A stretch of DNA of 64,000 bases from Actinocorallia herbida (GCF_003751225.1 NZ_RJKE01000001.1:5828001-5892000); one strand, 5' to 3'; counted from the stretch's first letter, positions 9,009 through 18,096 are shown. A program made the numbers and translations. The notes: generated by a model not told the origin, from the letters alone.

Positions 9009-9665
9009 TCAGCGCTCCGACCGGCCCGAGAAGAGGGTCAGGAAGAGCAGGAAGACGTTCAGGACGTCGAGAAAGATCGACGCGGCGAGGAACGGCGCCT
9101 CGGTGTCCTCCCCGGTCCGGAGCCTTTGGAAGTCGACCATGATGAGCGCCGCGAAGATCACCAGACCGATCACCGAGTAGACCAGCGCGCCGCCCGGAAT
9201 GCTGACGAACGCCAGCACGATCCCGAACACGATCAGTGCGAGCAGCGCCCAGGACGACACGCGGGCGACGCCCGTCAGATCGCGCCTGGTCGCGTAACCG
9301 GCCGTCCCGGTCGCCGCGACGAACAGCGAGGTCGCACCGCCGGCCCTCCAGAGGGCGTCCGGGTCGGCGTCGGCGTAGTAGGCCAGCGTCGGGCCCATCG
9401 CCAGCCCCATGAGCAGGCCGAACGCCATGAGCAGCGCCACCGTCAGCGGGAGCGAGCGCGTGGCGAACCGCATCGCGATCAGGGCCCCGAAGGCGCCCAA
9501 GAACGCGGCGATCGCGGCCCCTCCGCCCGCGTCGCGGCCCAGGTAGGAGCCCAGTGCGAAGACCGCGGTCGTGGCCGCGACATGGCCCATGGTCTGGGCG
9601 AACAGGGTGTGCGCCCGGTCGCGGGACACAGGTGCTCCCGACCGGTATGAAATGGCGTCCTCCAT
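9009..9665 (-). CDS. Bax inhibitor-1/YccA family membrane protein
   Basis: 218-residue integral membrane protein with seven hydrophobic segments. Family features are visible: a long run of small and hydrophobic residues, a basic DFQRLRTGED loop after the sixth segment and the last segment ASIFLDVLNVFLLFLTLFSG with its buried Asp. Bacterial relatives such as YetJ are pH-dependent calcium leak channels; here transport is inferred from the family only. ATG at 9665 lies 18 bases after the stop of the SRPBCC gene upstream, and both probably belong to one operon with the SnoaL-like gene at 10150. Confidence 0.9.
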   Translation of the reverse strand: MEDAISYRSGAPVSRDRAHTLFAQTMGHVAATTAVFALGSYLGRDAGGGAAIAAFLGAFGALIAMRFATRSLPLTVALLMAFGLLMGLAMGPTLAYYADADPDALWRAGGATSLFVAATGTAGYATRRDLTGVARVSSWALLALIVFGIVLAFVSIPGGALVYSVIGLVIFAALIMVDFQRLRTGEDTEAPFLAASIFLDVLNVFLLFLTLFSGRSER

Positions 9666-9683
9666 GTCGGTGGTCCCCCTTCC

Positions 9684-10112
9684 TCAAACGCCCCGCAGCG
9701 GGCCCTTGAAGGACTTGCGCAGCGAGGGCGGACCGGCGAGGGGCAGCAGCAGGGCGAGGAGACGGCCGCGCAGCGCGGTCGGGTTGCGGGTCAGCTCGAT
9801 GTCGACTCGGGTCAGGTCGCCCTCGGGTGTCATGCTGAACCGCCAGCCGCCACCGGCTCCGAACAGCTTCGACTCCTCGGTGCCGATCACGACCTCATGC
9901 GCGTCGGGATCCCACTCGTAGCGCGCCCGCTCCCAGGCCGACTCGGTGCCCTCGGTCACCACGGCCCAGGTGTCTCCCTGCTCGTGCACCTTGAAGTGGT
10001 CGGCGTCGATCGTCGGCCACGCCTCTGCGCGCGCTGGACCGAAGTCGGTCAGCACCGCCATCACCTCGTCCGGCTTCAGTTCGGACATGAGGTGGAAACG
10101 GATGGTGGTCAT
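9684..10112 (-). CDS. SRPBCC/START-like ligand-binding protein
   Basis: 142-residue protein with the shape of the polyketide cyclase/START superfamily: N-terminal beta strand, alpha segment with a WPTIDADHFKV strand, alternating strands GTESAWERARYEWDP and WRFSMTPEGDLTRVDIEL, and a long C-terminal helix rich in Leu and Arg. Members bind hydrophobic small molecules or lipids in a deep pocket. ATG at 10112 follows GGAGAGACC; the longer upstream frame is a shadow of the SnoaL-like gene. Middle gene of a three-gene minus-strand operon. Confidence 0.75.
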   Translation of the reverse strand: MTTIRFHLMSELKPDEVMAVLTDFGPARAEAWPTIDADHFKVHEQGDTWAVVTEGTESAWERARYEWDPDAHEVVIGTEESKLFGAGGGWRFSMTPEGDLTRVDIELTRNPTALRGRLLALLLPLAGPPSLRKSFKGPLRGV

Positions 10113-10149
10113 GGTCTCTCCTTCTGTGGATCGGGTCTCGGGTGCGGCG

Positions 10150-10536
10150 TTAAAGCAGGGTGCGTGCGTATTCGGCGTTGGTGTAGTCGCGCCATTCGGT
10201 GATCTGGCCGTTGCGCATCCGGTAGACGGCCATGTTCCTGATCGCGGCGAGGGGGCGGCCGGGCAGGGCGAGTCCGTGGATCTGCTCGGCGATGACGGTG
10301 TCGCCATCGACCGCTTGGCGGAGGGTGGTGAACTCGACGCGCTCCATGCTGGAGAACACCCCGTCCCACAGGCCGACCACCTGGTCCCGGCCTCGGATCA
10401 CAGGGCTCCCGTAGTTCTCGAAGACGATTTCCTCGGCGAAGTAGGGCGCAAGTTCGGCGGCGTCCTTCCGGGCGAAGAGGTCGAGGAACTCTCTGATGAC
10501 GGTGCCGTGGTCACGGGCCGTCCGCTGGTCACTCAT
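10150..10536 (-). CDS. SnoaL-like / nuclear transport factor 2-fold protein
   Basis: 128-residue NTF2-fold protein (cone-shaped alpha+beta barrel) similar to SnoaL-like polyketide cyclases and limonene-1,2-epoxide hydrolases. Helix REFLDLFARKDAAELAPYF, strand EEIVFENYGSP and the C-terminal strand pair MAVYRMRNGQITEWRDYTN are typical. The ATG at 10536 sits nine bases after AGGA; an ATG nine bases upstream has the SD too close. First gene of the operon running to the Bax-inhibitor-like gene. Reaction unknown; ring opening or cyclisation is possible. Confidence 0.85.
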   Translation of the reverse strand: MSDQRTARDHGTVIREFLDLFARKDAAELAPYFAEEIVFENYGSPVIRGRDQVVGLWDGVFSSMERVEFTTLRQAVDGDTVIAEQIHGLALPGRPLAAIRNMAVYRMRNGQITEWRDYTNAEYARTLL

Positions 10537-10700
10537 ATCTCTCATTCCTGTCTGGTGTCCGAGGTGTCCGAGCACCCCGGGTCGGATGCGGTCATATCTG
10601 GATACGCCAGGTACCGGACCTGCACATCGGCCATGTGGCTGTGAGTCACGCGCGGCCCCGCCACCGGGATGCGCCGGACCGTCCGTGACTCCATGCCGCT

Positions 10701-12809
10701 TCATCTGGTGGCAGGCCGACGGGCTTCGGGCCCGGCCCGGTCGAGAACGACCCGGGCCAGCTCCACTCGGGAGCCGACGCCGAGTTTGCGGTAGGCGTGC
10801 ATGAGGTGGGTCCCGATCGTGTGATGGGACAGGAACAGCCGGTCGGCGGCCTCCCGGTTCGTGACGCCCTCCGAGATCACGGCGACGACCTGGCGTTCGG
10901 CCTCGGTGAGGGCGTCCCAGCCGAGTTCGGAGCGGCGGCTGCGCCGTCCGGACCGGACACCCGCCCGGTGCAGCTTGTGCCGCAGCCGGCCCGCCTCGCC
11001 GTCCGCACCGGCGTCGCGGTGAATGCGCAGTGCCCGTTGGAGCAGGGGGACTCCCCTGTCCCGGTCCGTGCCGAGGAGCCGGGTGCCCGCATCCTCCAGT
11101 GCGGACGCCAGGGCCAGCGGCCGGGCCGACTCCTCGAGCAGTTCGACGGCCCGCAGGAGTTCGGCGACATCGTCGAGGACGAGCCCGCGGGCGTGCGCGG
11201 CGACGGCGGCGAACAGCGGTAGGCCCGGGTTGCGCGCCTCCCGCAGTTCGGCGAGGTCCAAGGCGCGCCGGGCCGCCTCCGGACGGCCGCCGAGCAGCGC
11301 GATCCGGACGAGGACCGGCGGGTCCGCCGCGTCGGCCGGTCGCGAGATGTAGGCGGTGAGCCCGTCGATGACGTCCGCCGCGGCGGCGATTCTCTCGCCG
11401 TCCTCGGCGCGGGCGGCGGCTTGGACTCCCAGCCACAGGCCCGCCTGGCGGATGAGCGGATCGACGCCTTGGCTGAGCACGGCGGCCCGCGCCAGTGCCT
11501 CCTCGACACGCCCGGTGAGCAGTTCGGCCCGGCCCGCGACGTATGACCCGTGCGAGCCCACGAGGTCGTCGGTCCCTGCGAACTCCTCGGCCATGTCGGC
11601 CGCATGGGCGATCCGGCCGGCCTTGAGCAGCGTCCGGCACATGACGGTGCCCCACAGCCGCTCGGCCCCGGCGTCCCCTCTGCGGCGGGCACGTTCGAGT
11701 CCTTCTCCCATTTCGCGCAGGGCGAGGTCGGCGTGCCCTGTGTGGCCGCGCAGGAATGAGCGCCACGCTTCCTGCGGGGCGGTGTCCATGCCCCCGGTGG
11801 CCGGGCCGGCATCCATCTCGACCGCCAGGTCCGCGCCGGACAGCGCGTCCTCGTAGTACTGGCGGTGCGCCCGGAGGAGCGACTCCGCGGCGCGGACCGT
11901 CGCCAGTGCGGCGCGGCTGTCACAGGCCGAGGCCTCCCGTTCCGCGGTGGTGAGCAAGCCCTCGGCCTCGTCCAGGCGCCCTAGGAACGCCAGGGTCCGG
12001 CAGAGGAGCGCCAAGGCCCGCGCGTTCAGCCGCGCGGGCGCATCGCCCTGCGCGACGACCTCCCGGTAGCGCCGCACGGCCTCCGCGGGCTGCGGCTGCA
12101 CGGCCGCGTTGCCGAGCCGGATGCGCGCGGCCTCCGGACCGGGCAGCCCGGGCCGCTCCAGCGCCGCCCTGCTGAGTTCACTGGCGTCCGCCCGGGCGCC
12201 CGCCCGGATGAGGAGCGGCAGCACATCGGCGACGAGCCGCGGCCGTGAGGGGTCGGACGGCGGGATCAGGCCGAGCGCCCAGACGGCCAGCCGGGCCACG
12301 GTGGCCGGGGCCGCCTCCGGCTCCCGCATCGCACGTTGGAGCAGCGCGACGGCCTCGGGCTCACCGGGCTCGGCGGCCTCGGCGAGCGCCTCCGCGACCG
12401 CGGCGAGGGGTGCGCCGTGAGCCAGCCGCAGAGCCGCGGCCTTCCGCCGCAGCGCCCGCCGCTCGGCGATCGGCAGCGTGCCCTGCACCGTCTCGCGCAC
12501 CGCGCCGTTCCGGAACGACAGATCCTGCTCCGTCTCGGTCACCAGGCCCGCGGCGATCGCGTCCCGCATCGGCCGGAGCAGCCCTGCCACGGGACGCGCG
12601 GTGATGTCGGCGAGCTGCTCCGGCTCGATGCGGAGCCCGAGTGCGGCGGCCACCCGCAGCAATCGTCCGGCGTCAGGGGACAGCCGCTCCAGCCGCTCGC
12701 GGACCTCCGCGGGGGACGGCTCTCCGTCTCCTCCGGCAGGTGCGCCTGCTTCCGGGTCCGGGGCGGCACGCGGCGTCCGGAGGGGGCCGGAGCCCCGGTG
12801 CCCGGTCAT
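10701..12809 (-). CDS. LAL-type LuxR regulator lacking the ATPase domain
   Basis: 702-residue protein that aligns by eye with the part of LAL proteins after the ATPase core: a winged-helix-like start (LSPDAGRLLRVAAALGLRI), a TPR-like helical middle and a C-terminal LuxR HTH ending SHHTIGTHLMHAYRKLGVGSR. No Walker A or B is present. The ATG at 12809 overlaps the stop of the upstream LAL gene by four bases (ATGA), implying translational coupling and co-production. The long Arg-rich frame upstream of this ATG is an out-of-frame shadow of the neighbour. It may work as a heteromer with that neighbour. Confidence 0.85.
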   Translation of the reverse strand: MTGHRGSGPLRTPRAAPDPEAGAPAGGDGEPSPAEVRERLERLSPDAGRLLRVAAALGLRIEPEQLADITARPVAGLLRPMRDAIAAGLVTETEQDLSFRNGAVRETVQGTLPIAERRALRRKAAALRLAHGAPLAAVAEALAEAAEPGEPEAVALLQRAMREPEAAPATVARLAVWALGLIPPSDPSRPRLVADVLPLLIRAGARADASELSRAALERPGLPGPEAARIRLGNAAVQPQPAEAVRRYREVVAQGDAPARLNARALALLCRTLAFLGRLDEAEGLLTTAEREASACDSRAALATVRAAESLLRAHRQYYEDALSGADLAVEMDAGPATGGMDTAPQEAWRSFLRGHTGHADLALREMGEGLERARRRGDAGAERLWGTVMCRTLLKAGRIAHAADMAEEFAGTDDLVGSHGSYVAGRAELLTGRVEEALARAAVLSQGVDPLIRQAGLWLGVQAAARAEDGERIAAAADVIDGLTAYISRPADAADPPVLVRIALLGGRPEAARRALDLAELREARNPGLPLFAAVAAHARGLVLDDVAELLRAVELLEESARPLALASALEDAGTRLLGTDRDRGVPLLQRALRIHRDAGADGEAGRLRHKLHRAGVRSGRRSRRSELGWDALTEAERQVVAVISEGVTNREAADRLFLSHHTIGTHLMHAYRKLGVGSRVELARVVLDRAGPEARRPATR

Positions 12810-15541
12810 GCGGTCTCGTGCGCGTGGACGAGGCGGGCCAGATCCACCCGCGAGCCGATGCCCCACTTGACGAAGATGTGCCGCAGGTGGGTGCCGACGG
12901 TGTTCGACGACAGGAACAGCCGCTCGGCGATCCGCCGGTTGGTGGCGCCCTGCGCGACGAGCCGGGCGATCCGCACCTCTGTCGCGGTCAGCCCCCACCG
13001 GGCCTCACCGTCGGTCTCCCGGACCGGAGGTCGCACGCCGAGCGCGCGCAGACGTCTGCGGACGCGGGCGGCGTCGCGGTCTGCGCCGCACTGGTCGTAG
13101 AGGCGAAGGGCGGTCTCCAGGTGGCCGCGCGCCGCAGGATCGCTCTTGAGCACCCGGCCCGCGTCCTCGGCCGCGCAAGCCCGCACCAACGGGCGGTCGG
13201 TGTCCGCGAGCAGTCCGGCGGCATGGGCGAGGAGGTCCGGGGCGCCGGTAACGAGACCGCGGGTGTGGAAGGCCACGCCGCGCAGGAGCGGGAATCCGTC
13301 GTCGAGGACCGCTGCTCGTGTCGCGGCCTCCGCCGCCAGATCGGGCATCGCCCCGCGCAGCGCGATCCGCGCGAGCACGGCGAGGTCGGCGGGGTCGGGC
13401 GGCGCACCGGGTCCCGCGGTTCCGTCCCACGCCCGACGGGCGAGTTCGGCGGCGCGGGCCGGGGCGCCTTCGGCATCGGCCGCGAGCGCCGCGAGCCACG
13501 CACCGGCCTGCCGGACGACCGGGTTTCCTGCGCCCTCCATCCGGGCGCCTTCGGCGACGCAGCGGCCCGGGCCGTCGGTGTCGGCGAGGCGCAGGGCGGC
13601 ACGGGCGCGCGCGTACCGCGCCGTGGTGGCGGCGAAGTCCCCCGCACCCAGGTCCCCTGCGGACGCAAGGGCGGACTCGGAGGCGGTCACCGCTTCGGTG
13701 AGGCGGCCCGCGTCGAGCAGCAGCCGCGCGCGGGTCATCGACCACAGTCGCGCCGCGGTCGTCTGCCCGTTCCGCGCGGCGGCGGCCAAGCCCGCCCCGG
13801 CCTCCCGCAACGCGGAGTCCGTTCGGCCGACGGCGGAGAGCAGGAACGCCCGCCCGCAGGCCTCCGCCGGATCGGGGAGGCCCAGGGAGTCCGCGCGGTC
13901 CAGGTACGCGAAGGCGGCGCCCTGGTTCAGCCGGGACGACTCTGCTCCGGCACGCACGGCGAGCACCACGGCGTCCGTCATGGGCCCGGAGACGACCCGC
14001 GCCGCGGCGGCCAGTGCGCCCGGAACGTCCCCCATCCGGTTCAGGTGCAGGGCCTCGGCGGCAGTCAGCCGGGCCCGCAGCCCGCTCGGCAGGTCTGGCA
14101 GGCTCAGCCCGATCCGGCATTGGCGGACCGCCTCCGTCGCCGACATGGGGCCGGCCTGACGCCCGAGCTCCAGCCTGATCCGGGCTTCCGCCGCCGAGGT
14201 GAGGAATCCGGAGAGCGCATCCTCGGCGAGCTTCCGGGCCTCACCGGTGCGTCCGCCCCGCCACAGCAGCTCCATGGTCTCGCCGATGATCTCCGCGGTC
14301 TGCGGGCTCTCGGGACCCGCGAGCCGCAGTGCCCCGCGGCTCAGCTCCGATGCTTCAGCCGGGTCGGTGGCTGCGAGGCTTGCCGCGGCCTCGCGCAGCA
14401 GGGCCACCGCCCTGTGGTCTCCGGGCAGCGCGGTCTCGGCGAGTACCGCGGCGACGTCCACCGGACTGCCGCCCCGCATGAGCCGGACGTCCACCGCCTG
14501 ACGCCGCAGGCAACGGCGCAGTGGCGCGGGGAGGTCGGCGGAGATCGCCTCTCGGACCAGGTCATGGCAGAAGCCGAGGCGTCGGTTCGTGCCGGTCAGG
14601 ATGCCCGCCGCCACCGCCTCCGCGGCCACCGCCGGCCCGCTCGCGGACATGCCCGCGAGCTCGCCCAGTTCCTCGGCGGAGAAGTCCCCGTCGAGTACGG
14701 ACGCCGCCTGCACGCCCTCGCACACCGATGGCGACAGCCGGCCCAGCCGGTGCCGTACGAGGACCCGCATCCGGCGCGGGACGGCTTCGGCGGCACCCGC
14801 CCGCAAGGTGAACCCCTCCTCTTCCATCCCCCGGACCATCTCCACGATGAACTGCGGCACGCCCTGCGCCCGCCGGACGACCCGCGTCACCGCCTCGTCG
14901 GGCTCCTCCCGGAGCACGTCGGCGGCGACCCCGAGGGCGTCGGCGTCGGACAGCGGGCCGAGGCCGATCCGCTGTCCGCACGCCGCCCCGACGCGCGCCA
15001 ATGCCGGGACCGGCCCTCCGGGAGCGGTTCCCGTGGCCAGCACCCACAGGACCGGATGCTCCGACAGTCCGCGCAGCAGGGCAGGAAGGGCGGACAGCGT
15101 CATGGGGTCGCACTGCTCGATGTCGTCGATGCAGACCGCCAGAGGTCCCTGCCCGGCGCGCCGGGCGAGCGTGTCGCGGACACGCCGCGGCGTCCACCAC
15201 CAGTAAGCCGGGACGTCGCGCCGCGCGGGGCCCGCAGCGCGCAGGGCGTCGACGAGAGAGCGGAGCGGGACCGGGCGCCGGTCCGGCCCCGGCTCGCCCT
15301 GGCACCACGAAACCCCCGCGGCACGGGCCATTGCGCGAGCCTCGGCGAGCAGCCGGGTCCGGCCCGACCCGGACGGCCCCTCGACGAGCACCGCCCCGCC
15401 CTCCCCTCGGGCCAGCGAGTCGATGAGCCCGCTGAGCAGGCCGACCTCGATCTCACGTCCACGCAGCGGCAGGGCCTCCTGTTCCGCCGAAAGCACGGGA
15501 ACCACGGTTCCGCCCGCGCACTCCCTCATCTCGGTGACCAT
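12806..15541 (-). CDS. LAL family LuxR-type regulator with Arg in the P-loop
   Basis: 911 residues from the chosen start. LRGREIEV opens the ATPase domain, but Walker A reads GPSGSGRT near residues 55-62, with Arg where Lys normally contacts phosphate; Walker B AVCIDDIEQCD is kept. A helical middle and the HTH (SSNTVGTHLRHIFVKWGIGSR) follow. The ATG at 15541 has GGAGG eight bases upstream; an ATG at 15556 is an alternative. The stop overlaps the start of the ATPase-less paralog at 10701-12809 by four bases. The two share the GTHL..GVGSR/GIGSR type of recognition helix, different from the other LAL proteins here. Confidence 0.9.
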   Translation of the reverse strand: MVTEMRECAGGTVVPVLSAEQEALPLRGREIEVGLLSGLIDSLARGEGGAVLVEGPSGSGRTRLLAEARAMARAAGVSWCQGEPGPDRRPVPLRSLVDALRAAGPARRDVPAYWWWTPRRVRDTLARRAGQGPLAVCIDDIEQCDPMTLSALPALLRGLSEHPVLWVLATGTAPGGPVPALARVGAACGQRIGLGPLSDADALGVAADVLREEPDEAVTRVVRRAQGVPQFIVEMVRGMEEEGFTLRAGAAEAVPRRMRVLVRHRLGRLSPSVCEGVQAASVLDGDFSAEELGELAGMSASGPAVAAEAVAAGILTGTNRRLGFCHDLVREAISADLPAPLRRCLRRQAVDVRLMRGGSPVDVAAVLAETALPGDHRAVALLREAAASLAATDPAEASELSRGALRLAGPESPQTAEIIGETMELLWRGGRTGEARKLAEDALSGFLTSAAEARIRLELGRQAGPMSATEAVRQCRIGLSLPDLPSGLRARLTAAEALHLNRMGDVPGALAAAARVVSGPMTDAVVLAVRAGAESSRLNQGAAFAYLDRADSLGLPDPAEACGRAFLLSAVGRTDSALREAGAGLAAAARNGQTTAARLWSMTRARLLLDAGRLTEAVTASESALASAGDLGAGDFAATTARYARARAALRLADTDGPGRCVAEGARMEGAGNPVVRQAGAWLAALAADAEGAPARAAELARRAWDGTAGPGAPPDPADLAVLARIALRGAMPDLAAEAATRAAVLDDGFPLLRGVAFHTRGLVTGAPDLLAHAAGLLADTDRPLVRACAAEDAGRVLKSDPAARGHLETALRLYDQCGADRDAARVRRRLRALGVRPPVRETDGEARWGLTATEVRIARLVAQGATNRRIAERLFLSSNTVGTHLRHIFVKWGIGSRVDLARLVHAHETA

Positions 15542-15794
15542 CGAGATGCCCTCCATCCGTCCTCTGCAGGCGACCGCCGCCCGCCGCACTCAATGTGCCG
15601 CGAGGGCGGACCCGCGGGACCAGGGAGAACGACTTGCCCGGACCCTGGAGCACGCCCCCGGGTACCCGGGACCTGGAGCGGCCGGCGCGTACCCAGGCAG
15701 ACCCGAGGGAGCCCACCGGTTCCGTTCCCAGGAGGTGATCCAGAGGTCGATGAGGTCGCGTCGCGGGCCCTGCGGGGAGTCGGGCACCACAAGA

Positions 15795-15810
15795 TGGACC
15801 GTTAGGTCCA
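15795..15810. promoter_or_regulatory. TetR operator at its own promoter
   Basis: TGGACC-GTTA-GGTCCA is a perfect 6-base inverted repeat with a 4-base spacer. It lies 21 bases before the TetR start and overlaps a possible -35 (TGGACC), with GATGCT at 15819-15824 as a possible -10 that would give a leaderless or nearly leaderless transcript. Related palindromes lie at 16439-16460 and 31343-31360. Confidence 0.65.
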
Positions 15811-15830
15811 ATATGTGGGATGCTGGAAGC

Positions 15831-16418
15831 ATGAACAGAGGACTGACGGCGAAGGGCCGGGCGACGCGGCAGCGGATCGTCGCGGCCGCGTCGCTTCTCA
15901 TAAGGGAGCAGGGGGTCGCCGAGACGACGCTCGACGATGTGCGGGTGGCCACGGCGACGAGCAAGAGCCAGTTGTTCCACTATTTTCCCGAGGGCAGGTC
16001 CGACATCCTGGCGGCCGTGGCCGAGTACGAGGCCGCGCAGGTATTGGAGGCGCAGCAGCCGTACCTGGGCGACCTGTCGACCTGGGAGTCCTGGCAGGGA
16101 TGGCAGAAGGCGGTGCTCGACCACTACACGGAGCTGGGGCGGCGGTGCCCGCTGGGCAGCCTCACCGCCGAGCTGGGCAAGGCCTCGCCCCAGGCCCGCG
16201 CGATCATCTCCGCCCTCTATGACTCCTGGGAGGCGGCCCTCGTGCGCGGCGTCGAGGCGGTGACCTCCGATGGACCGGAGGAGTCCCGCGCCCGCGCGCG
16301 GAGCATTCTGGCGGCCGTCCAGGGAGGTGTGGTGATGCTCCAGGGGACGGGGCGCACGGATTACCTGGAGGCGGCGCTGCCCGCGGCGACCGGCGCACTT
16401 CGGCCCGTGAGCGCATAG
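15831..16418 (+). CDS. TetR/AcrR family transcriptional repressor
   Basis: 195 residues. The N-terminal HTH is clear: RQRIVAAASLLIREQGVAETTLDDVRVATATSKSQLFHYFPEG split over helices 1-4, with LFHYF as the recognition end. The C-terminal ligand domain contains RRCPLGSLTAELG, a pattern common in the LmrA/YxaF-like group, which often represses drug pumps. ATG at 15831; GGAAG is too close to serve well as SD, so leaderless expression is possible. It precedes the MFS gene in the same direction; matching palindromes in both promoters point to autoregulation and pump control. Confidence 0.93.
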   Translation: MNRGLTAKGRATRQRIVAAASLLIREQGVAETTLDDVRVATATSKSQLFHYFPEGRSDILAAVAEYEAAQVLEAQQPYLGDLSTWESWQGWQKAVLDHYTELGRRCPLGSLTAELGKASPQARAIISALYDSWEAALVRGVEAVTSDGPEESRARARSILAAVQGGVVMLQGTGRTDYLEAALPAATGALRPVSA

Positions 16419-16438
16419 ACCTCGGGGGCGCCGCGCAA

Positions 16439-16494
16439 CATTGGACTTGACAGTCCAATGTTGACGGCGCAAGATTGGACCATGTCATCCAATC
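16439..16494. promoter_or_regulatory. double TetR operator and promoter of the MFS gene
   Basis: Site 1 (16439-16460) has 9-base arms CATTGGACT and AGTCCAATG around TGAC. Site 2 (16473-16494) has 7-base arms GATTGGA and TCCAATC with an 8-base spacer; both span 22 bases. TTGACA at 16447-16452 within site 1 is a good -35, and AAGATT at 16471-16476 a weak -10, putting the transcript start near the ATG at 16482. Repressor on site 1 would cover the -35, and on site 2 the start codon. Confidence 0.7.
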
Positions 16495-17948
16495 CTGGCG
16501 CGGTGGATTCCGCCGTCCTTCCCGCGCCCCGTCCCCCCGCCCCCGCGGGTGGATTGCGGGCCTCACTGCTGCTCCTTTCGGTCGCCGCGGTCTCCTATTC
16601 CCTGGTCCAGTCCGTGGTGAATCCCGGATTGGAGGCACTGCGCGATCACGTGCACACCAGCCAGCTGGGCGTGGGGTGGGTGCTCACCGGCTTCCTGCTC
16701 GCGAGCGCCGTGCTGACCCCGGTGCTGGGCCGCGTGGGCGACCAGATCGGCAAGGACCGCGTGCTCGTGGCGGTTCTCGCGCTGCTCGCGCTCGGAAGCG
16801 TGATCGGAGCCCTCGCCACCAGCCTCCCCGTCCTGGTCACCGGCCGGGTTCTGCAAGGTGCCGGGGGCGCCACCCTGCCTCTGGCCTTCGGCCTGGTGCG
16901 TGATCTGGTGCCCCGGCACAAGGTCGGCATGGCGGTCGGCACGATCGCCGCGGTCAGCTCGGTCGGCGGGGCGCTCGGTGTGCTCGCGGCAGGCCCGATC
17001 GTCTCGGCGCTCGGTGTCCCGTGGCTGTTCTGGCTGCCCGCCCTCGCCAACGCGCTCGTGGCGATCGCCGTGTTCGCCCTCCTGCCGCCCTCCCGCGGCG
17101 CGACCGCGGGCGGGCAGCTGAACGTGGGCGCCATCGTGACGCTGGCCGGCACGCTGGTCCTGCTCCTGCTGCCGCTGAGTCTCGGCCAGGAGTGGGGCTG
17201 GGGGTCCGGGCGGACGCTCGGCCTGCTCGCCGGGGCCCTGGCGGTCGGCACGCTCTGGATCTGGTGGGAGCACCGCTCCCGGCATCCGCTGATCGACATG
17301 CGCGTCTTCCGGATGCGCCCGGTCTGGACGGCGAACCTCGCCTCGTTCCTCTTCGGTTTCACCCTGTACTCGGTCTTCGGTTTCGTCCCGTCCTTCCTCC
17401 AGGTGCCCACCCTCACCGGCTACGGTCTCGGCCAGTCGATCACCGTCGCCGGCTTGATCTTCCTGCCGGTGACGCTCACCCAGTTCGCGAGCGGGATCAT
17501 GACCGGGCCGCTCGCCGCCCGGATTCCGGCCAAGATCCTCCTCATCGTCGGCTCCCTGCCGGTGATGGCCAGCCTTCTGCTGCTCGCGGCCTTCCACGAG
17601 GCGCCATGGCAGATCTCCCTCCTGCTCGCCGTGGCGGGCATCGGGTTCGGCGTCGCGCTGTCGGCGCTGTCGGCGCTGGTCGTGCACGCGGTGCCCGCCG
17701 AGCACACCGGTGCCGTGAGCGGGATGAACGCCAACATCCGCACCATCGGCGGCGCGGTCGGCGCGGCCGTCGTCACCACGGTCCTGGCCTCCACCACACG
17801 GGCCGGCGGCTTTCCGAGCGAGGGCGGCTGGGTCGCGGTGTTCCTGCTGCTGGCCGGCGCCGGGCTCGTCGGACTCGCGTCCTGCCTGCTGATCCCCGAC
17901 AGTTCCCAGGGCCCGCACCGGCGGGAAGCCCGCACCGCCGCAGTCTGA
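16482..17948 (+). CDS. MFS transporter, DHA2-like drug exporter
   Basis: 488-residue major facilitator protein with about 14 hydrophobic segments, typical of the DHA2 (proton antiporter, drug export) family. Motif A-like sequence GRVGDQIGKDR follows the second segment and GRVLQGAGGA resembles family motif B. A charged loop EHRSRHPLIDMRVFRM sits mid-protein, as usual. Two starts are possible: ATG 16458 lies inside operator 1, while ATG 16482 fits the predicted promoter as a leaderless start and removes an unusual leader, so it was preferred. Likely repressed by the TetR protein encoded just upstream; the exported compound is unknown. Confidence 0.9.
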   Translation: MSSNPGAVDSAVLPAPRPPAPAGGLRASLLLLSVAAVSYSLVQSVVNPGLEALRDHVHTSQLGVGWVLTGFLLASAVLTPVLGRVGDQIGKDRVLVAVLALLALGSVIGALATSLPVLVTGRVLQGAGGATLPLAFGLVRDLVPRHKVGMAVGTIAAVSSVGGALGVLAAGPIVSALGVPWLFWLPALANALVAIAVFALLPPSRGATAGGQLNVGAIVTLAGTLVLLLLPLSLGQEWGWGSGRTLGLLAGALAVGTLWIWWEHRSRHPLIDMRVFRMRPVWTANLASFLFGFTLYSVFGFVPSFLQVPTLTGYGLGQSITVAGLIFLPVTLTQFASGIMTGPLAARIPAKILLIVGSLPVMASLLLLAAFHEAPWQISLLLAVAGIGFGVALSALSALVVHAVPAEHTGAVSGMNANIRTIGGAVGAAVVTTVLASTTRAGGFPSEGGWVAVFLLLAGAGLVGLASCLLIPDSSQGPHRREARTAAV

Positions 17949-18019
17949 AGGGCGGAGCCCGACTCGCAGATCCCGCTGACGAATCCGGCGGGCCCTCGCC
18001 CCGGACCCACATGTGCTCA

Positions 18020-18033
18020 CGGTCACGTGACCG
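18020..18033. promoter_or_regulatory. 14-base perfect palindrome before SnoaL/epoxide hydrolase operon 1
   Basis: CGGTCACGTGACCG is self-complementary without spacer and lies 63 bases upstream of the SnoaL-like gene. Its core GTCACGTGAC matches nine of ten positions of the decamer seen at other LAL-linked promoters. Confidence 0.45.
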
Positions 18034-18096
18034 ATGCGCAGGCACGACGCCTGCCGTACTCAGATGAAGCAGCACTCGGCGAAAGGGAGTACACGC

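Noticed and set aside
15617-15670. CCAGGG/CCCTGG and CCCGGGTACCCGGG palindromes upstream of the LAL gene, similar to 37330-37404 and 41750-41770
   Set aside because: Low-complexity GC words; similarity is patchy and spacing differs, so I do not claim a shared site.
10810-15805. Very long open frames on the plus strand opposite LAL genes (also near 3252-5438 and 21000-29200)
   Set aside because: They are antisense shadows of GC-rich genes: Arg/Pro/Gly-rich, without domains, and the minus-strand frames carry P-loops and HTHs.
16458-16481. ATG 16458 as start of the MFS gene
   Set aside because: It lies inside operator 1 and upstream of the predicted transcript start; ATG 16482 fits better.
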